From NCBI GenBank assembly GCA_942491955.1, contig CALOCV010000027.1, positions 1 to 64,000 of the forward strand: a stretch of 64,000 nucleotides of DNA, given 5' to 3'. The notes under the pieces are model-generated. The model made no database searches. It was not told the origin of the DNA and worked only from the letters and a program-made list of their open reading frames with translations. Source of the DNA: CALOCV01 sp942491955 (lineage in GTDB: Bacteria; Chlamydiota; Chlamydiia; Chlamydiales; CALOCV01). How positions within the stretch are numbered: the stretch's first letter is position 1; each line of letters begins with the position of its first letter. This document shows, piece by piece, positions 37,466-46,104 of the stretch. The position numbers were made by a program, and so were the translations under genes.

Positions 37466-37581
37466 GGTATTATACAGAATGGTAAAGAGAAATCTTCTTT
37501 TTTGACAACCCCTTGGTAAAGGGTATACCCAAACAACAAAGCCTAAAAGATTTTTTATTGCTATTAATAGGGAGCGCCATC

Positions 37582-37599
37582 CATTGATGACAAGCCCTA
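37582..37599. repeat. Solo MITE-C end overlapping the lnt stop codon
   Basis: On the minus strand TTTAGGGCTTGTCATCAATGGATG matches the left end of MITE-C (one base differs in the GGGC-G-TGTCATCAAT motif). The first bases TAG are the stop codon of lnt. A TATACCCAAACAAC end of another family lies 50-60 bases further along. Confidence 0.6.
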
Positions 37600-39339
37600 A
37601 ACTTTTAGATCACGAAAAGAAAACGAGAAAAGGAGCATCATGGCACAAAAGCCAATAATGAGTCCATCTCCTACACGAGAATAGAGCGTTCTGTAGTGGT
37701 AGAGAGGGACATCGACCAAAAGGGCCGCTGAGAGCCATTCCGAAGAATAGCGATCATCTCCCAGCGTCTTCACCACTCTGCCCAAGCTGTCAACAGCTCC
37801 AGTAAGACCGGTGTTGCATGCACGAACGAGCGGAACGCCACTTTCTACTGTTCGAAGACGAGCATGATCAAAGTGTTGTTGCGGAAGACGGGAGTTCGGA
37901 TACCAGACATCGCTTGTCAAATTCACGAGTAGTTGTGCCCCCATCATTCGATTTTCTCGGGTGAGGTCTCCAAACGTCTCTTCATAACAAATGGCGACAC
38001 CGAACGGGACCTTACCTTGAAATACTTTCGCTTCGGTGCCTGGGCTGAAAGAGGAAGCAACGCCGTATTGCTCAGCGAGATCTTTACAAAATGCAAAGGG
38101 GAGGTATTCTCCCATAGGAATCAAAACGCGCTTCTCATACCTCTCTTGTTCCTTACTAACAGGACGAAAATAGAAAGCAGCATTGAATACCGATCGTTCC
38201 ATTGTCGGACTATGGGCGACATCTTCGAGTCCTACAACGACATCAGAATGAAAAAGATTCGCCACTGCTTGTACCCAATAGGCATTGGAAACCATGGCCA
38301 TGGGACCATAAACCGTCTCGACAAAGCCTGCAAGGGGCTCTTCGAATGGAGGAAGAGCCTTTACCCCATCTTCTCCAAACATCTGTCGGAATGTCGTTTC
38401 CACCACTTCATAGGGGAACACCAGAAAATAGGTTCCGTAAGGGACGACATATTCGGGAAAGGCAATCAAGTCGATCGACTCTCCCACCTCCGTTTTCAAA
38501 ATATGCAGAATTTGCTTCCATTCGCCGATAACGAAGTGCAAGACATCTTGTGTATCGCGGAAGACCATCTCTTCTTCAATAGGAAAGGCAGGTTGAACAA
38601 GGAGAGTCCTCAATTTAGCATCTGGATGGTGGATTCCCTGTTGCATCAATCGTTCGTGGATATGAAAATGGAACATACCGTAGGCATAAGGAATAGCAGC
38701 ACAAATTACCCAAATGAAAAGGGATTTTTTCCATCGATAGGCAACAGAAGCACGAAGAGCTAACAAGTTCACAAGGATCACCCAAAACGTCAGACCATAT
38801 ACGCCCCATAAAGAGGCCATTTGCAGAGAATAGATGCTTCCAGTGAGGGAAAGCCCTGCCGGGTTCCATGTGAATCCTGAAAGAAAAAAAAGGCGAGCCC
38901 ACTCCATCAACGTCCACATCGAAGCAACAGCAACGATGCACGAGGGACGAGAGAGGGTACGACGGTTGACAAAGAGACAAATGATGCCAAATTGGATGCC
39001 TGTACCGAGAGCGAGGAAGACAAAAACGACAAAGACAGCCGAATAGGGGTGAGCGACCATCCAGGAGAGTTGGACCAGCTGGATTCCCGTATACCAGATG
39101 ATTCCTAGGATGAATCGATGAAAACGTCGCTCCCAACACAATGCTGCCCGCCAAAATAGCGCATAGCCGAGCATTGCTGTGACGAGCCCTCCCCACCAAT
39201 TCCATGCCGGCTGCCCAAAGGCAACTAGAAAAAAGGAGAGTGAGAGGAGAACACAACGATACGAATAGGGCAAGAAAGCCCATTCTATGGCATACTTATT
39301 TTCCATTTTTAATTGCGTCGCATTCTCGTGAGTGTTCAT
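37597..39339 (-). CDS. lnt: Apolipoprotein N-acyltransferase
   Basis: The protein has 580 residues. About seven membrane helices occupy residues 25-220, and the nitrilase-like periplasmic domain occupies about 250-540. The catalytic glutamate is in LIAFPEYVVPYGTY and the cysteine in GVAICYEETFGD. A late helix (DGLIIGFCAMMLLFSF) ends the protein. It adds the third acyl chain to lipoproteins. The position beside lpxC matches Chlamydia. An internal ATG (MENKYAIEW) 12 codons in could be an alternative start. The stop codon lies in a MITE-C end. Confidence 0.93.
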   Translation of the reverse strand: MNTHENATQLKMENKYAIEWAFLPYSYRCVLLSLSFFLVAFGQPAWNWWGGLVTAMLGYALFWRAALCWERRFHRFILGIIWYTGIQLVQLSWMVAHPYSAVFVVFVFLALGTGIQFGIICLFVNRRTLSRPSCIVAVASMWTLMEWARLFFLSGFTWNPAGLSLTGSIYSLQMASLWGVYGLTFWVILVNLLALRASVAYRWKKSLFIWVICAAIPYAYGMFHFHIHERLMQQGIHHPDAKLRTLLVQPAFPIEEEMVFRDTQDVLHFVIGEWKQILHILKTEVGESIDLIAFPEYVVPYGTYFLVFPYEVVETTFRQMFGEDGVKALPPFEEPLAGFVETVYGPMAMVSNAYWVQAVANLFHSDVVVGLEDVAHSPTMERSVFNAAFYFRPVSKEQERYEKRVLIPMGEYLPFAFCKDLAEQYGVASSFSPGTEAKVFQGKVPFGVAICYEETFGDLTRENRMMGAQLLVNLTSDVWYPNSRLPQQHFDHARLRTVESGVPLVRACNTGLTGAVDSLGRVVKTLGDDRYSSEWLSAALLVDVPLYHYRTLYSRVGDGLIIGFCAMMLLFSFSFRDLKV

Positions 39340-39433
39340 GGCTTGTTTTCTTAATACAAAGAAAAACCTTTAACAGGCAAGAGGAAATATGATACGACAG
39401 AAGTGTAATGGATCGTAAAGGAAAAGTACAGGA

Positions 39434-40474
39434 ATGCGATTGGAACCAGAAAACATTTATGACCCATCGATCCTAGAGAAAATCAACGAATTGATTCTTC
39501 TTGCAGGAGAAAATCCCGATACGTTTGAATCGGATCTCGTGAAGCAAATCATCCAGACCAGTCTCAAGCTTCTCACCCAACAGCACGATACTGCTCAATT
39601 GAAACTGATCACAGCAACCATCAAAGAGATGCGCTATGCTTACGGTATCTTTAACAAGTATAAAGGATCTCCCTGCATCAGTTTCTTCGGCTCTGCTAGA
39701 ACTCCTCCTGAACATCCCGACTACATAGCTGCTAGGCATTTTGGTCGTACGATGGCCGAGCATGGATGGATGGTCATCACAGGAGGAGGAGAGGGTTTGA
39801 TGCGAGCAGGATTAGAAGAGATTCCTCCCGATGCACGTATTGGGCTTTCGATTCGCCTACCTTTTGAAGAAAACGCAAGTCCTGCTTTTGCTGGAGACCC
39901 CAAACTCATCACTTTCCGTTATTTCTTTACGAGAAAGGTGATGTTTTTAACCCATTCCAACGCGATTGCTGTTTTTCCTGGTGGGGTAGGCACCCATGAT
40001 GAGCTTTTTGAGGCATTGACTCTTTTACAAACGGGAAAAGCGGAGATGGTGCCTCTTGTCCTGCTAGAAGGAGAGGGAGGAGATTATTGGAAAAACTGGT
40101 GGCATTATTTTGAAAAAAATCTTATAGATCGTGGAATGGTGAGTCGCGAAGACCGCTCTTTTTTTTACATTGCTCCCTCTGTTGCAAAAGCTGTCGAGCA
40201 CATCCAACACTTTTATCTGCGATACCATTCGAGCCGTTATGTAAAAGACACGATGGTCATTCGAATGCTTCAACCCCTTTCTCCCGATCAGATCGAAACA
40301 TTGAATGAACGGTATTCCGCTGTTATCAAAAGTGGAATGATTACCCCGTCATCGGCTCTTCCTGAAGAAAATGACCACCTCGATCTCCCTCGGATCATCT
40401 TCCATCACACGCGATCGCGCTATGGCATCATTCGAGAATTGATCGACACCATTAACAGCTTTCCTTTGGGGTAA
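39434..40474 (+). CDS. LOG-family nucleotide phosphoribohydrolase-like protein
   Basis: The protein has 346 residues. The core from about 80 to 240 has the family motifs: FFGSARTPPEHPDY, VITGGGEGLMRAG and the PGGVGTHDELFEALTLLQTGK signature (PGGxGTxxE), with SIRLPFEENAS before it. These proteins, once called lysine decarboxylases, usually split nucleoside monophosphates. The long N- and C-terminal extensions resemble the larger PpnN-like or chlamydial forms. The next gene starts two bases after its stop. Confidence 0.85.
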   Translation: MRLEPENIYDPSILEKINELILLAGENPDTFESDLVKQIIQTSLKLLTQQHDTAQLKLITATIKEMRYAYGIFNKYKGSPCISFFGSARTPPEHPDYIAARHFGRTMAEHGWMVITGGGEGLMRAGLEEIPPDARIGLSIRLPFEENASPAFAGDPKLITFRYFFTRKVMFLTHSNAIAVFPGGVGTHDELFEALTLLQTGKAEMVPLVLLEGEGGDYWKNWWHYFEKNLIDRGMVSREDRSFFYIAPSVAKAVEHIQHFYLRYHSSRYVKDTMVIRMLQPLSPDQIETLNERYSAVIKSGMITPSSALPEENDHLDLPRIIFHHTRSRYGIIRELIDTINSFPLG

Positions 40475-40476
40475 TC

Positions 40477-41490
40477 ATGAGCATCCGTCTCGATAACGGT
40501 TTTACAAAAGAAGATCTAAAAAAAGAAGTACGCGAGTTCACCCATCCTGTTGATACTCTGCTTCCCATCGACAAGAGCGTTCATGAAGCATTAGCAACAT
40601 TACGCCACAAGGAAATCCGTCACCACGCCAACTACTACTATGCTGTCGATCAGCAAAACCATTTGGTCGGTATCGCCTCGACACGACAGCTTCTCTTTGC
40701 CGATCCCGATGCTCCTATTCGCGACATCATGTCGCAAAAAGTCATCAAGATCGAAGAGGGGGCTCCCCTTGCCGAAGCATTGCACCGGATTGCAGAAAAA
40801 CAATTGTTAGCTCTTCCCGTTGTTGATAAGGAGAATATTCTCAAGGGAATTTTTGAAGTCCATACGGAACCGATGGTCTTTTCCGAAGAGGAAGCCATCC
40901 CTAGCAAAATCGATCAAGAAATTTTCCAACTCATTGGATTTTCTCTTGAACAGAGTAAGATGTCGACCAGTTTACAAGAGTATCGTTATCGGATGCCTTG
41001 GCTCCTTTGTAATATGATTGGAGGGTTTGCATGTGCGGCAATAGCCGGCATCTACCAGGAGACATTGGATTCTATCGTTATTCTCGCCCTTTTCATTCCA
41101 CTGGTACTTGCTTTAAGCGAATCGATTTCAATGCAATCGATGACACTAAGTCTGCAATTTTTGCAGCAGAAAAAAATGGCGTGGAACCAAATTACTCGAA
41201 GGGTATGGACGGAGTGGAAAACAGGTCTTCTATTGGGGTTGACGAGCATGGTATGTGTTGCTGGAGGATATCTTCTTCTTGAGCGGGAATGGTCTCCTTT
41301 AGTTGCTGTCGGAGTGAGTGTTTTTCTCTCGATGTTTTTAGCAGCTACCATTGGTACGATAACTCCTATCATCTTTCACGCCCTCCGCTGGGATCCGAAG
41401 GTAGCCGTAGGCCCTATTGTACTCACCCTTTCTGATATCGTGGCCACATCGATCTACCTAAGTTTTTCGACTTGGTGGTTGATTGGTTAA
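40477..41490 (+). CDS. mgtE: MgtE-family magnesium transporter with CBS pair
   Basis: The protein has 337 residues. Two CBS domains occupy about 20-140 (HPVDTLLPIDKSVHEAL; IRDIMSQKVIKIEEGAPL; KQLLALPVVDKE). Five membrane helices follow from residue 172 (LCNMIGGFACAAIAGIY; VILALFIPLVLALSESIS; LLLGLTSMVCVAGGYLLL; FLAATIGTITPIIFHAL; VGPIVLTLSDIVATSIYL). The TLSDIVATSIY motif contains the pore aspartate of MgtE. The N-domain typical of MgtE is missing or shortened, so this is a short form. Confidence 0.88.
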   Translation: MSIRLDNGFTKEDLKKEVREFTHPVDTLLPIDKSVHEALATLRHKEIRHHANYYYAVDQQNHLVGIASTRQLLFADPDAPIRDIMSQKVIKIEEGAPLAEALHRIAEKQLLALPVVDKENILKGIFEVHTEPMVFSEEEAIPSKIDQEIFQLIGFSLEQSKMSTSLQEYRYRMPWLLCNMIGGFACAAIAGIYQETLDSIVILALFIPLVLALSESISMQSMTLSLQFLQQKKMAWNQITRRVWTEWKTGLLLGLTSMVCVAGGYLLLEREWSPLVAVGVSVFLSMFLAATIGTITPIIFHALRWDPKVAVGPIVLTLSDIVATSIYLSFSTWWLIG

Positions 41491-41554
41491 CCTTTTCTTT
41501 GCTCAAATTTCTTACATGATATACGTTAAGAGAAACGATTCGTAAGGAGAACCT

Positions 41555-42610
41555 ATGTCATTGCAACAAATCGAGAAAATTTTGGGAGAAAAGGCCGACC
41601 CCCTACTATCTCACACCTGTAAAACGATCAGCAAAGATTCCCTACACACCCCACATGCCGACTGGGTCTCCGATATCTTCGGCCCTTCCAACCGGAACAT
41701 CTCCGTCTTGCGCAACTTGCAAGCTCTCTTTGGTCATGGACGCCTTGCCAATACGGGGTATCTTTCCATTCTCCCGATCGATCAAGGGATTGAGCATTCT
41801 GCGGGAGCCTCTTTTGCACCCAACCCCATCTATTTTGACCCAGAAAATATCATCCGCCTCGCAATAGAAGGGGGGTGCAACGGTGTAGCAACGACATCCG
41901 GCGTTTTGGGAATGATAGCGAGAAAGTATGCTCACAAGATCCCACTGATTCTCAAAATCAATCACAATGAGCTTCTTACTTACCCGAATAAGTACGACCA
42001 AATTTTCTTTGCAACGGTACAACAAGCCCATGAGATGGGGTGTGCTGCGATTGGAGCGACGATCTATTTTGGTTCTAAAGAAAGTTCTCGCCAAATTATG
42101 GAGGTGAGTAAAGCCTTTGCCCATGCTCATGAGCTCGGCATGGCAACCATCTTGTGGTGTTACCTGCGAAACCCTGGCTTTAAAGTCGATGGAACCGACT
42201 ACCATGCGGCAGCCGATTTGACCGGACAAGCCAACCACTTAGGAGCAACGATTGAAGCCGACATTGTGAAACAAAAGCTTCCTACGAACAATGGTGGCTA
42301 TCCCGCAGTAAAATTTGGCAAGTACGTCGATGCGATGTATGACAAGCTCTGTTCTTCGCATCCGATTGATCTTTGTCGGTATCAAGTCGCCAATGGATAT
42401 ATGGGTCGATGTGGCTTGATTAATTCGGGGGGTGCATCGGGACAAAATGACTTGCAGCAAGCCGTTGAAACGGCCACAATCAATAAAAGAGCTGGAGGCA
42501 TTGGCCTCATTTCAGGAAGAAAGGCCTTCCAAAAGCCTATGGTAGATGGGGTTAACCTCCTCCATGCAATCCAAGATGTTTATCTTTGCAAAGAGATCGG
42601 ACTTGCCTAA
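41555..42610 (+). CDS. fbaB: Class I fructose-bisphosphate aldolase, DhnA type
   Basis: The protein has 351 residues. It starts at ATG with an AAGGAG site. [29 protein letters not shown] (Schiff-base lysine region), and [16 protein letters not shown] identify the archaeal/DhnA type class I aldolase that chlamydiae use in glycolysis and gluconeogenesis. Its 3' end overlaps the convergent HAD gene by four bases. Confidence 0.93.
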   Translation: MSLQQIEKILGEKADPLLSHTCKTISKDSLHTPHADWVSDIFGPSNRNISVLRNLQALFGHGRLANTGYLSILPIDQGIEHSAGASFAPNPIYFDPENIIRLAIEGGCNGVATTSGVLGMIARKYAHKIPLILKINHNELLTYPNKYDQIFFATVQQAHEMGCAAIGATIYFGSKESSRQIMEVSKAFAHAHELGMATILWCYLRNPGFKVDGTDYHAAADLTGQANHLGATIEADIVKQKLPTNNGGYPAVKFGKYVDAMYDKLCSSHPIDLCRYQVANGYMGRCGLINSGGASGQNDLQQAVETATINKRAGGIGLISGRKAFQKPMVDGVNLLHAIQDVYLCKEIGLA

Positions 42611-43290
42611 AAGAAGGCATGGATATCACTCCATTGCCAATCGGATAGAGAAGAGACGATGCGATCGGCACGGGAGAAATTCTGTTGAGCTGTCAATGCG
42701 TGGGGCACAGCGACACAGACCATTCCTGCGCTTTTTGTCGCTTCGACTCCAGCAAAAGTGTCTTCAAAAGCGATGCAGTGTTGAGGTGACACTCCCGCTT
42801 TTTTGGCTGCATGGAGATAGATATAGGGCTTTGGTTTATTGAATCCTTCAGGGTCGTGGATATAATGGAGATCATCTTCTCCTGACACAATAGGATCGAA
42901 TACACCCTCTAATCCTGCATGCCGAAGATTCATGCCGATCTCATGATGTCCTCCACCAGAGACAAGCCCCAAAACAAAAGCCTTCTCTTTTTTTAGAGGG
43001 ATGAGTCGTCGTATAAAGGCAATGGTATCGTGAAAAAGAGGCACCCCTTCGTCTTGCATTGCATGGTAGCAATCCTTAAACGCCTTTCCCACCCCGTCTG
43101 ATAAGGGTCGCTTGTGTTTTTGTGCGATGACATGAAGGATGTAGTACATGGGTTGCCCCACCAAAGAGGCATATTCGTCTCGAGAAAAGGGGATCCCTTC
43201 TTCTGCGAGAATGGTTTGCCACGCATGGTATTTCAATGCTTCGCTATCGACAATCACACCGTCGCAATCAAAAAATATTCCTCTCATCAT
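42607..43290 (-). CDS. HAD-superfamily phosphatase/phosphoglucomutase-like
   Basis: The protein has 227 residues. Motif I is [16 protein letters not shown] (the nucleophile Asp and the acid/base Asp), motif II is LGLVSGG, the lysine is in [15 protein letters not shown] and motif IV is [18 protein letters not shown] cap domain lies between residues 18 and 80. It belongs to the beta-phosphoglucomutase-like group; the substrate is not predictable. A REP palindrome starts 20 bases upstream. Confidence 0.9.
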   Translation of the reverse strand: MMRGIFFDCDGVIVDSEALKYHAWQTILAEEGIPFSRDEYASLVGQPMYYILHVIAQKHKRPLSDGVGKAFKDCYHAMQDEGVPLFHDTIAFIRRLIPLKKEKAFVLGLVSGGGHHEIGMNLRHAGLEGVFDPIVSGEDDLHYIHDPEGFNKPKPYIYLHAAKKAGVSPQHCIAFEDTFAGVEATKSAGMVCVAVPHALTAQQNFSRADRIVSSLSDWQWSDIHAFF

Positions 43291-43309
43291 TCTCCAATTG
43301 GAGTCAACT

Positions 43310-43372
43310 TTGGGGTCAGGCCTGACATTCGGACATTTGGAACAAATGTCCGAATGTCAGGCCTGACCCCAA
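43310..43372. repeat. REP palindrome flanking the transposase gene (3' side)
   Basis: This 63-base perfect palindrome is identical to 26,464-26,526 and 44,326-44,388. Its sequence encodes the last residues (Trp-Gly-Gln-Ala) and the TGA stop of the transposase gene. Each arm contains a smaller 12-base palindrome (GTCAGGCCTGAC), so nested cruciforms are possible. Confidence 0.95.
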
Positions 43373-44304
43373 ACGACTTCCCGCAAATCAGCTATTTCTT
43401 CTGAAAGGATTTGTGAGGAATAACACTTTTGTTCTAGCCGATAGGCTAACTTACTTAATCCACTAGAATCTCGAGAAAGGAATGCAGCAAGTTCTTCAAG
43501 AGACAAGTTATCCGACTCTCGTACAAATAGAGCTAATACTGCACGCGCTTGTGCTGTTACTCGATTCTTTCCTGGCGCGCGTACAGCTTCCGGTAAAAGA
43601 TCGAAACGATTGCAAACAAGAGTAACAAGTTGTGACAAATCAATTTTTCGTTTTTGACATCCATTTCTATGGATTCCTTCCATGCATTCTCCCACAAATT
43701 TTTCATCGCCGAGAATCCCTTCCACGAGCCCTCTATTTACAGAACAATCTTTTTTAAAATTTTCTTTTTTTAAAATGAAATGATGATACATTTTAATCGC
43801 TTCATTTTTCGTCTCTCCAAATTTTTTTAAAATATGATTACATGTCAACCATACATAATAATCTAAAAGCAAATACGCTCTATGGCTGCTCCACATATAT
43901 TGTTCTGCTGATTGTACTAAACGGGCTCGAACAGGATTGAGATGAATATATCGAATCAACTCCGTAAGATACCGATTTTCATCAATGAGAACAGATTTAA
44001 ATCGACCTTGAAATAGATGCCCAATACGAGCATATTTTCTATTGATATACCGCGTATACCGGAAAGAAAGATGTTGTGCGATTTGTGAAACACTCATCTG
44101 ATTAACCTGAACGGCAAGATGCACATGATTTCTCATAAAACAAAAAGAATGAATACGATGACCAAACCGCTCCACTCCTTCTTGTATCAACAAACACATG
44201 CGGCAACGGTCCTCATCCGAAAAGAAAATAGGCTGTTTATCGTTGCCTCTTAGTATGACATGATAAAAAGCAAAAGGAAGATGAAAACGTCGTTTTCGTG
44301 CCAT
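43357..44304 (-). CDS. REP-associated tyrosine transposase (Y1/HUH) with DnaA-like C-terminus
   Basis: The protein has 315 residues. The Y1 domain has FYHVILRGNDKQPIFFSD, the metal-binding HUH (FMRNHVHLAVQ, near residue 60) and the catalytic tyrosine in ELIRYIHLNPVRARLV (near 118). The C-terminal 80 residues (LVCNRFDLLPEAVRAPGKNRVTAQARAVLALF) resemble the DNA-binding domain of DnaA, a known fusion. RAYT proteins act on REP palindromes as single strands. Both flanks here carry identical palindromes, and the 3' one supplies the stop codon. There is no other gene in the unit. Confidence 0.92.
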   Translation of the reverse strand: MARKRRFHLPFAFYHVILRGNDKQPIFFSDEDRCRMCLLIQEGVERFGHRIHSFCFMRNHVHLAVQVNQMSVSQIAQHLSFRYTRYINRKYARIGHLFQGRFKSVLIDENRYLTELIRYIHLNPVRARLVQSAEQYMWSSHRAYLLLDYYVWLTCNHILKKFGETKNEAIKMYHHFILKKENFKKDCSVNRGLVEGILGDEKFVGECMEGIHRNGCQKRKIDLSQLVTLVCNRFDLLPEAVRAPGKNRVTAQARAVLALFVRESDNLSLEELAAFLSRDSSGLSKLAYRLEQKCYSSQILSEEIADLREVVWGQA

Positions 44305-44325
44305 AGAACGAAAAGATTTTGGTGT

Positions 44326-44388
44326 TTGGGGTCAGGCCTGACATTCGGACATTTGGAACAAATGTCCGAATGTCAGGCCTGACCCCAA
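44326..44388. repeat. REP palindrome flanking the transposase gene (5' side)
   Basis: This 63-base perfect palindrome is identical to the other two copies. It lies 21 bases upstream of the transposase ATG and five bases from the stop of the next gene. Confidence 0.95.
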
Positions 44389-44392
44389 TGGA

Positions 44393-45019
44393 CTACATGC
44401 CGTAGCGATCGTGTCCTTCATTCCTTGGGACATAGGTAATTAACGCATCGACAAAGGCATTCCAATTTTGCTGTTGTACATGATGGAAAAGGTAATCGGG
44501 ATTGATTTGTAACCGCTTTGCAAAATCCCTTACCATGTCGGGTGTGATGTTGTTACGCAAGCTTTCCGATTGAAAGGACTCCCCCATACTGCTGATGAAA
44601 TTATCCCAAACAAAGGGCTTTTTCCGCATATTGTGAATGCCCACTTTAAGCTTTTCATCCGTAAAAATGCAAAGCATAAATCGCAAAGGGTGGACATGTC
44701 CAACCCGGTTTCCCGCCCTTTCAAGAGATCCTTGCGTTAACAAAAGCTTTGCATGGGATTTATCGGCAAGAGTGGTAACAATATAAGTGATTTCTTTCTT
44801 TTCTTGCGGCGTCACTTCCACATAATATTCGCGTGGACCATCATTAGAATCGGGAACATTCGCCCCCCTCTGGTATCTCACCACTTGGACAGGCATAGAA
44901 AAAGATCGCTCGATCAATCCTGTATCTCGCCACACCGAGGGCTCCAGAGCAAAAAGAAATGGATGGACAACAATCATGACCATCGTAAAGAATCCCTTCA
45001 TCGTCGTCGAGTTTACCAT
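44393..45019 (-). CDS. Secreted hypothetical protein
   Basis: The protein has 208 residues. AAGGAG lies 6 bases before the ATG at 45,019. The signal peptide is FFTMVMIVVHPFLFALEPS. The mature part contains a strand-rich region (MPVQVVRYQRG; YYVEVTPQEKKEITYIVTTLADKSHAKLLLTQ) and a HVHPLRFMLCIFTDEKLK stretch. No known family is recognised. The stop lies beside a REP palindrome, so the C-terminus (NEGHDRYGM) could be original or altered. Confidence 0.6.
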   Translation of the reverse strand: MVNSTTMKGFFTMVMIVVHPFLFALEPSVWRDTGLIERSFSMPVQVVRYQRGANVPDSNDGPREYYVEVTPQEKKEITYIVTTLADKSHAKLLLTQGSLERAGNRVGHVHPLRFMLCIFTDEKLKVGIHNMRKKPFVWDNFISSMGESFQSESLRNNITPDMVRDFAKRLQINPDYLFHHVQQQNWNAFVDALITYVPRNEGHDRYGM

Positions 45020-45106
45020 AGATAGCTCCTTATTTTACCACTTGACACTCCACCCTTTCTTCCTTATAAGGCAAAACTGGATCGCTTGTATAGGGATTTT
45101 TTCCTT

Positions 45107-45269
45107 ATACTAATGGAAAGAAATAAAGAGACACATTGAATTCAAAATTTTTTCGAGAAAATTGTTTTTGGAGATCGATGCGAACTCTTATGAGTTTGCG
45201 AGATCGAAAAATCGATTTTAAGGAAAAAGATGAATATGAATTTGTCTCTTTATTTCTTTCCATTGGTAT
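45107..45269. repeat. MITE-B, copy 3 (divergent)
   Basis: The ends are ATACTAATGGAAAGAAATAAAG and its inverse, unlike copies 1 and 2, but the core is recognisable (TTTTTGGAGATC, GAACTC-ttat-GAGTTTGC, GAAAAATCGATT). The arms remain complementary although their sequence differs, and the element ends four bases before the ATG of the barrel gene. Confidence 0.7.
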
Positions 45270-45273
45270 TACT

Positions 45274-46050
45274 ATGAAAAAAACGGTTTTCCTTTTCTGC
45301 CTCTTCTTTGCTCCACTTACAAGCATAGAATGGAATATCCTCACAGGCCCACGTACGGTCTCTTTAGGTCCTGAAGTCTACTCCATGCATAGAAATCGTG
45401 CCAATGGAAGTAAGCAACACGGATGGCTTTGGGGCGTTCACGCCATCTTTGAGCGAGAAAGAGAGAATGCCCTCTATTGGGGCGTAGAGGGGCGCTGGGC
45501 CGAAGGGGATTTAGATGGTCATCTTGCGAATGCAATGAAACTCCACTCTCGTCTATCGGAAGGAGATATCGAAGGACGTGTTGGTTTCTTTGGCTCCTTT
45601 ACTTATGGCTACCCCATTGCCATTATCCCCTTTGTTGGAGGAGGATATTACTGGGGAACGAACGATTTTCACCATCCTTCCCCGATGCGCGTGAAATTCC
45701 ACGATCGCTATAGCTTTTGGTCGGTCGGTTTTCTCACCAAAATCACTCTCACCCCGTGCTTACAAACAGGGCTCCGTTTCTTTGCGCGAAGAATGGGCCA
45801 CGGCTATACCCATGTCTCTGACGATCCCGAATTTTCTTCCGTCAATATCGAGATGAACAATAAATGGCACTTCCTCATCGATATCCCGATCATCTATTCG
45901 TTCACTTTGTGCGAAAAAACATTCGGGATTAATATTAATCCTTTTTTTGAATATCGACGATTAGGAGGACGGGAAAACTTCCCCTTCGACTTCATCGATA
46001 CCCAATTCCAAAATTGGGGTGTCCGTCTTCTTCTCACACATTCATTTTGA
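45274..46050 (+). CDS. Outer-membrane beta-barrel-like protein
   Basis: The protein has 258 residues from the ATG at 45,274; the frame is open upstream through MITE-B but the signal peptide starts here (KKTVFLFCLFFAPLTS). The mature protein alternates amphipathic strands (HGWLWGVHAIFERE; NALYWGVEGRWAEG; FGSFTYGYPIAIIPFVGGGYYWG; SFWSVGFLTKITLTPCLQTGLRFFAR) and ends LLLTHSF with the terminal phenylalanine typical of barrels. No ribosome-binding site is visible because MITE-B lies directly upstream. It is probably an autonomous outer-membrane barrel of unknown ligand. Confidence 0.7.
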   Translation: MKKTVFLFCLFFAPLTSIEWNILTGPRTVSLGPEVYSMHRNRANGSKQHGWLWGVHAIFERERENALYWGVEGRWAEGDLDGHLANAMKLHSRLSEGDIEGRVGFFGSFTYGYPIAIIPFVGGGYYWGTNDFHHPSPMRVKFHDRYSFWSVGFLTKITLTPCLQTGLRFFARRMGHGYTHVSDDPEFSSVNIEMNNKWHFLIDIPIIYSFTLCEKTFGININPFFEYRRLGGRENFPFDFIDTQFQNWGVRLLLTHSF

Positions 46051-46076
46051 CAAAAATGTTATGTCTATGATACACT
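46047..46076 (+). promoter_or_regulatory. Possible promoter of the Sel1/TPR-like gene
   Basis: A perfect TTGACA (46,047-46,052) is followed after 18 bases by TACACT (46,071-46,076), and the next start codon is 29 bases further on. The TTGACA overlaps the stop of the barrel gene. Confidence 0.4.
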
Positions 46077-46104
46077 TGTGGAAAAATAAATTGTCGAGAA
46101 AATC

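Noticed and set aside
45136..45273. Upstream start for the barrel protein inside MITE-B
   Set aside because: The signal peptide begins at the ATG at 45,274; an upstream start would bury it. The open frame is reported only as a curiosity.
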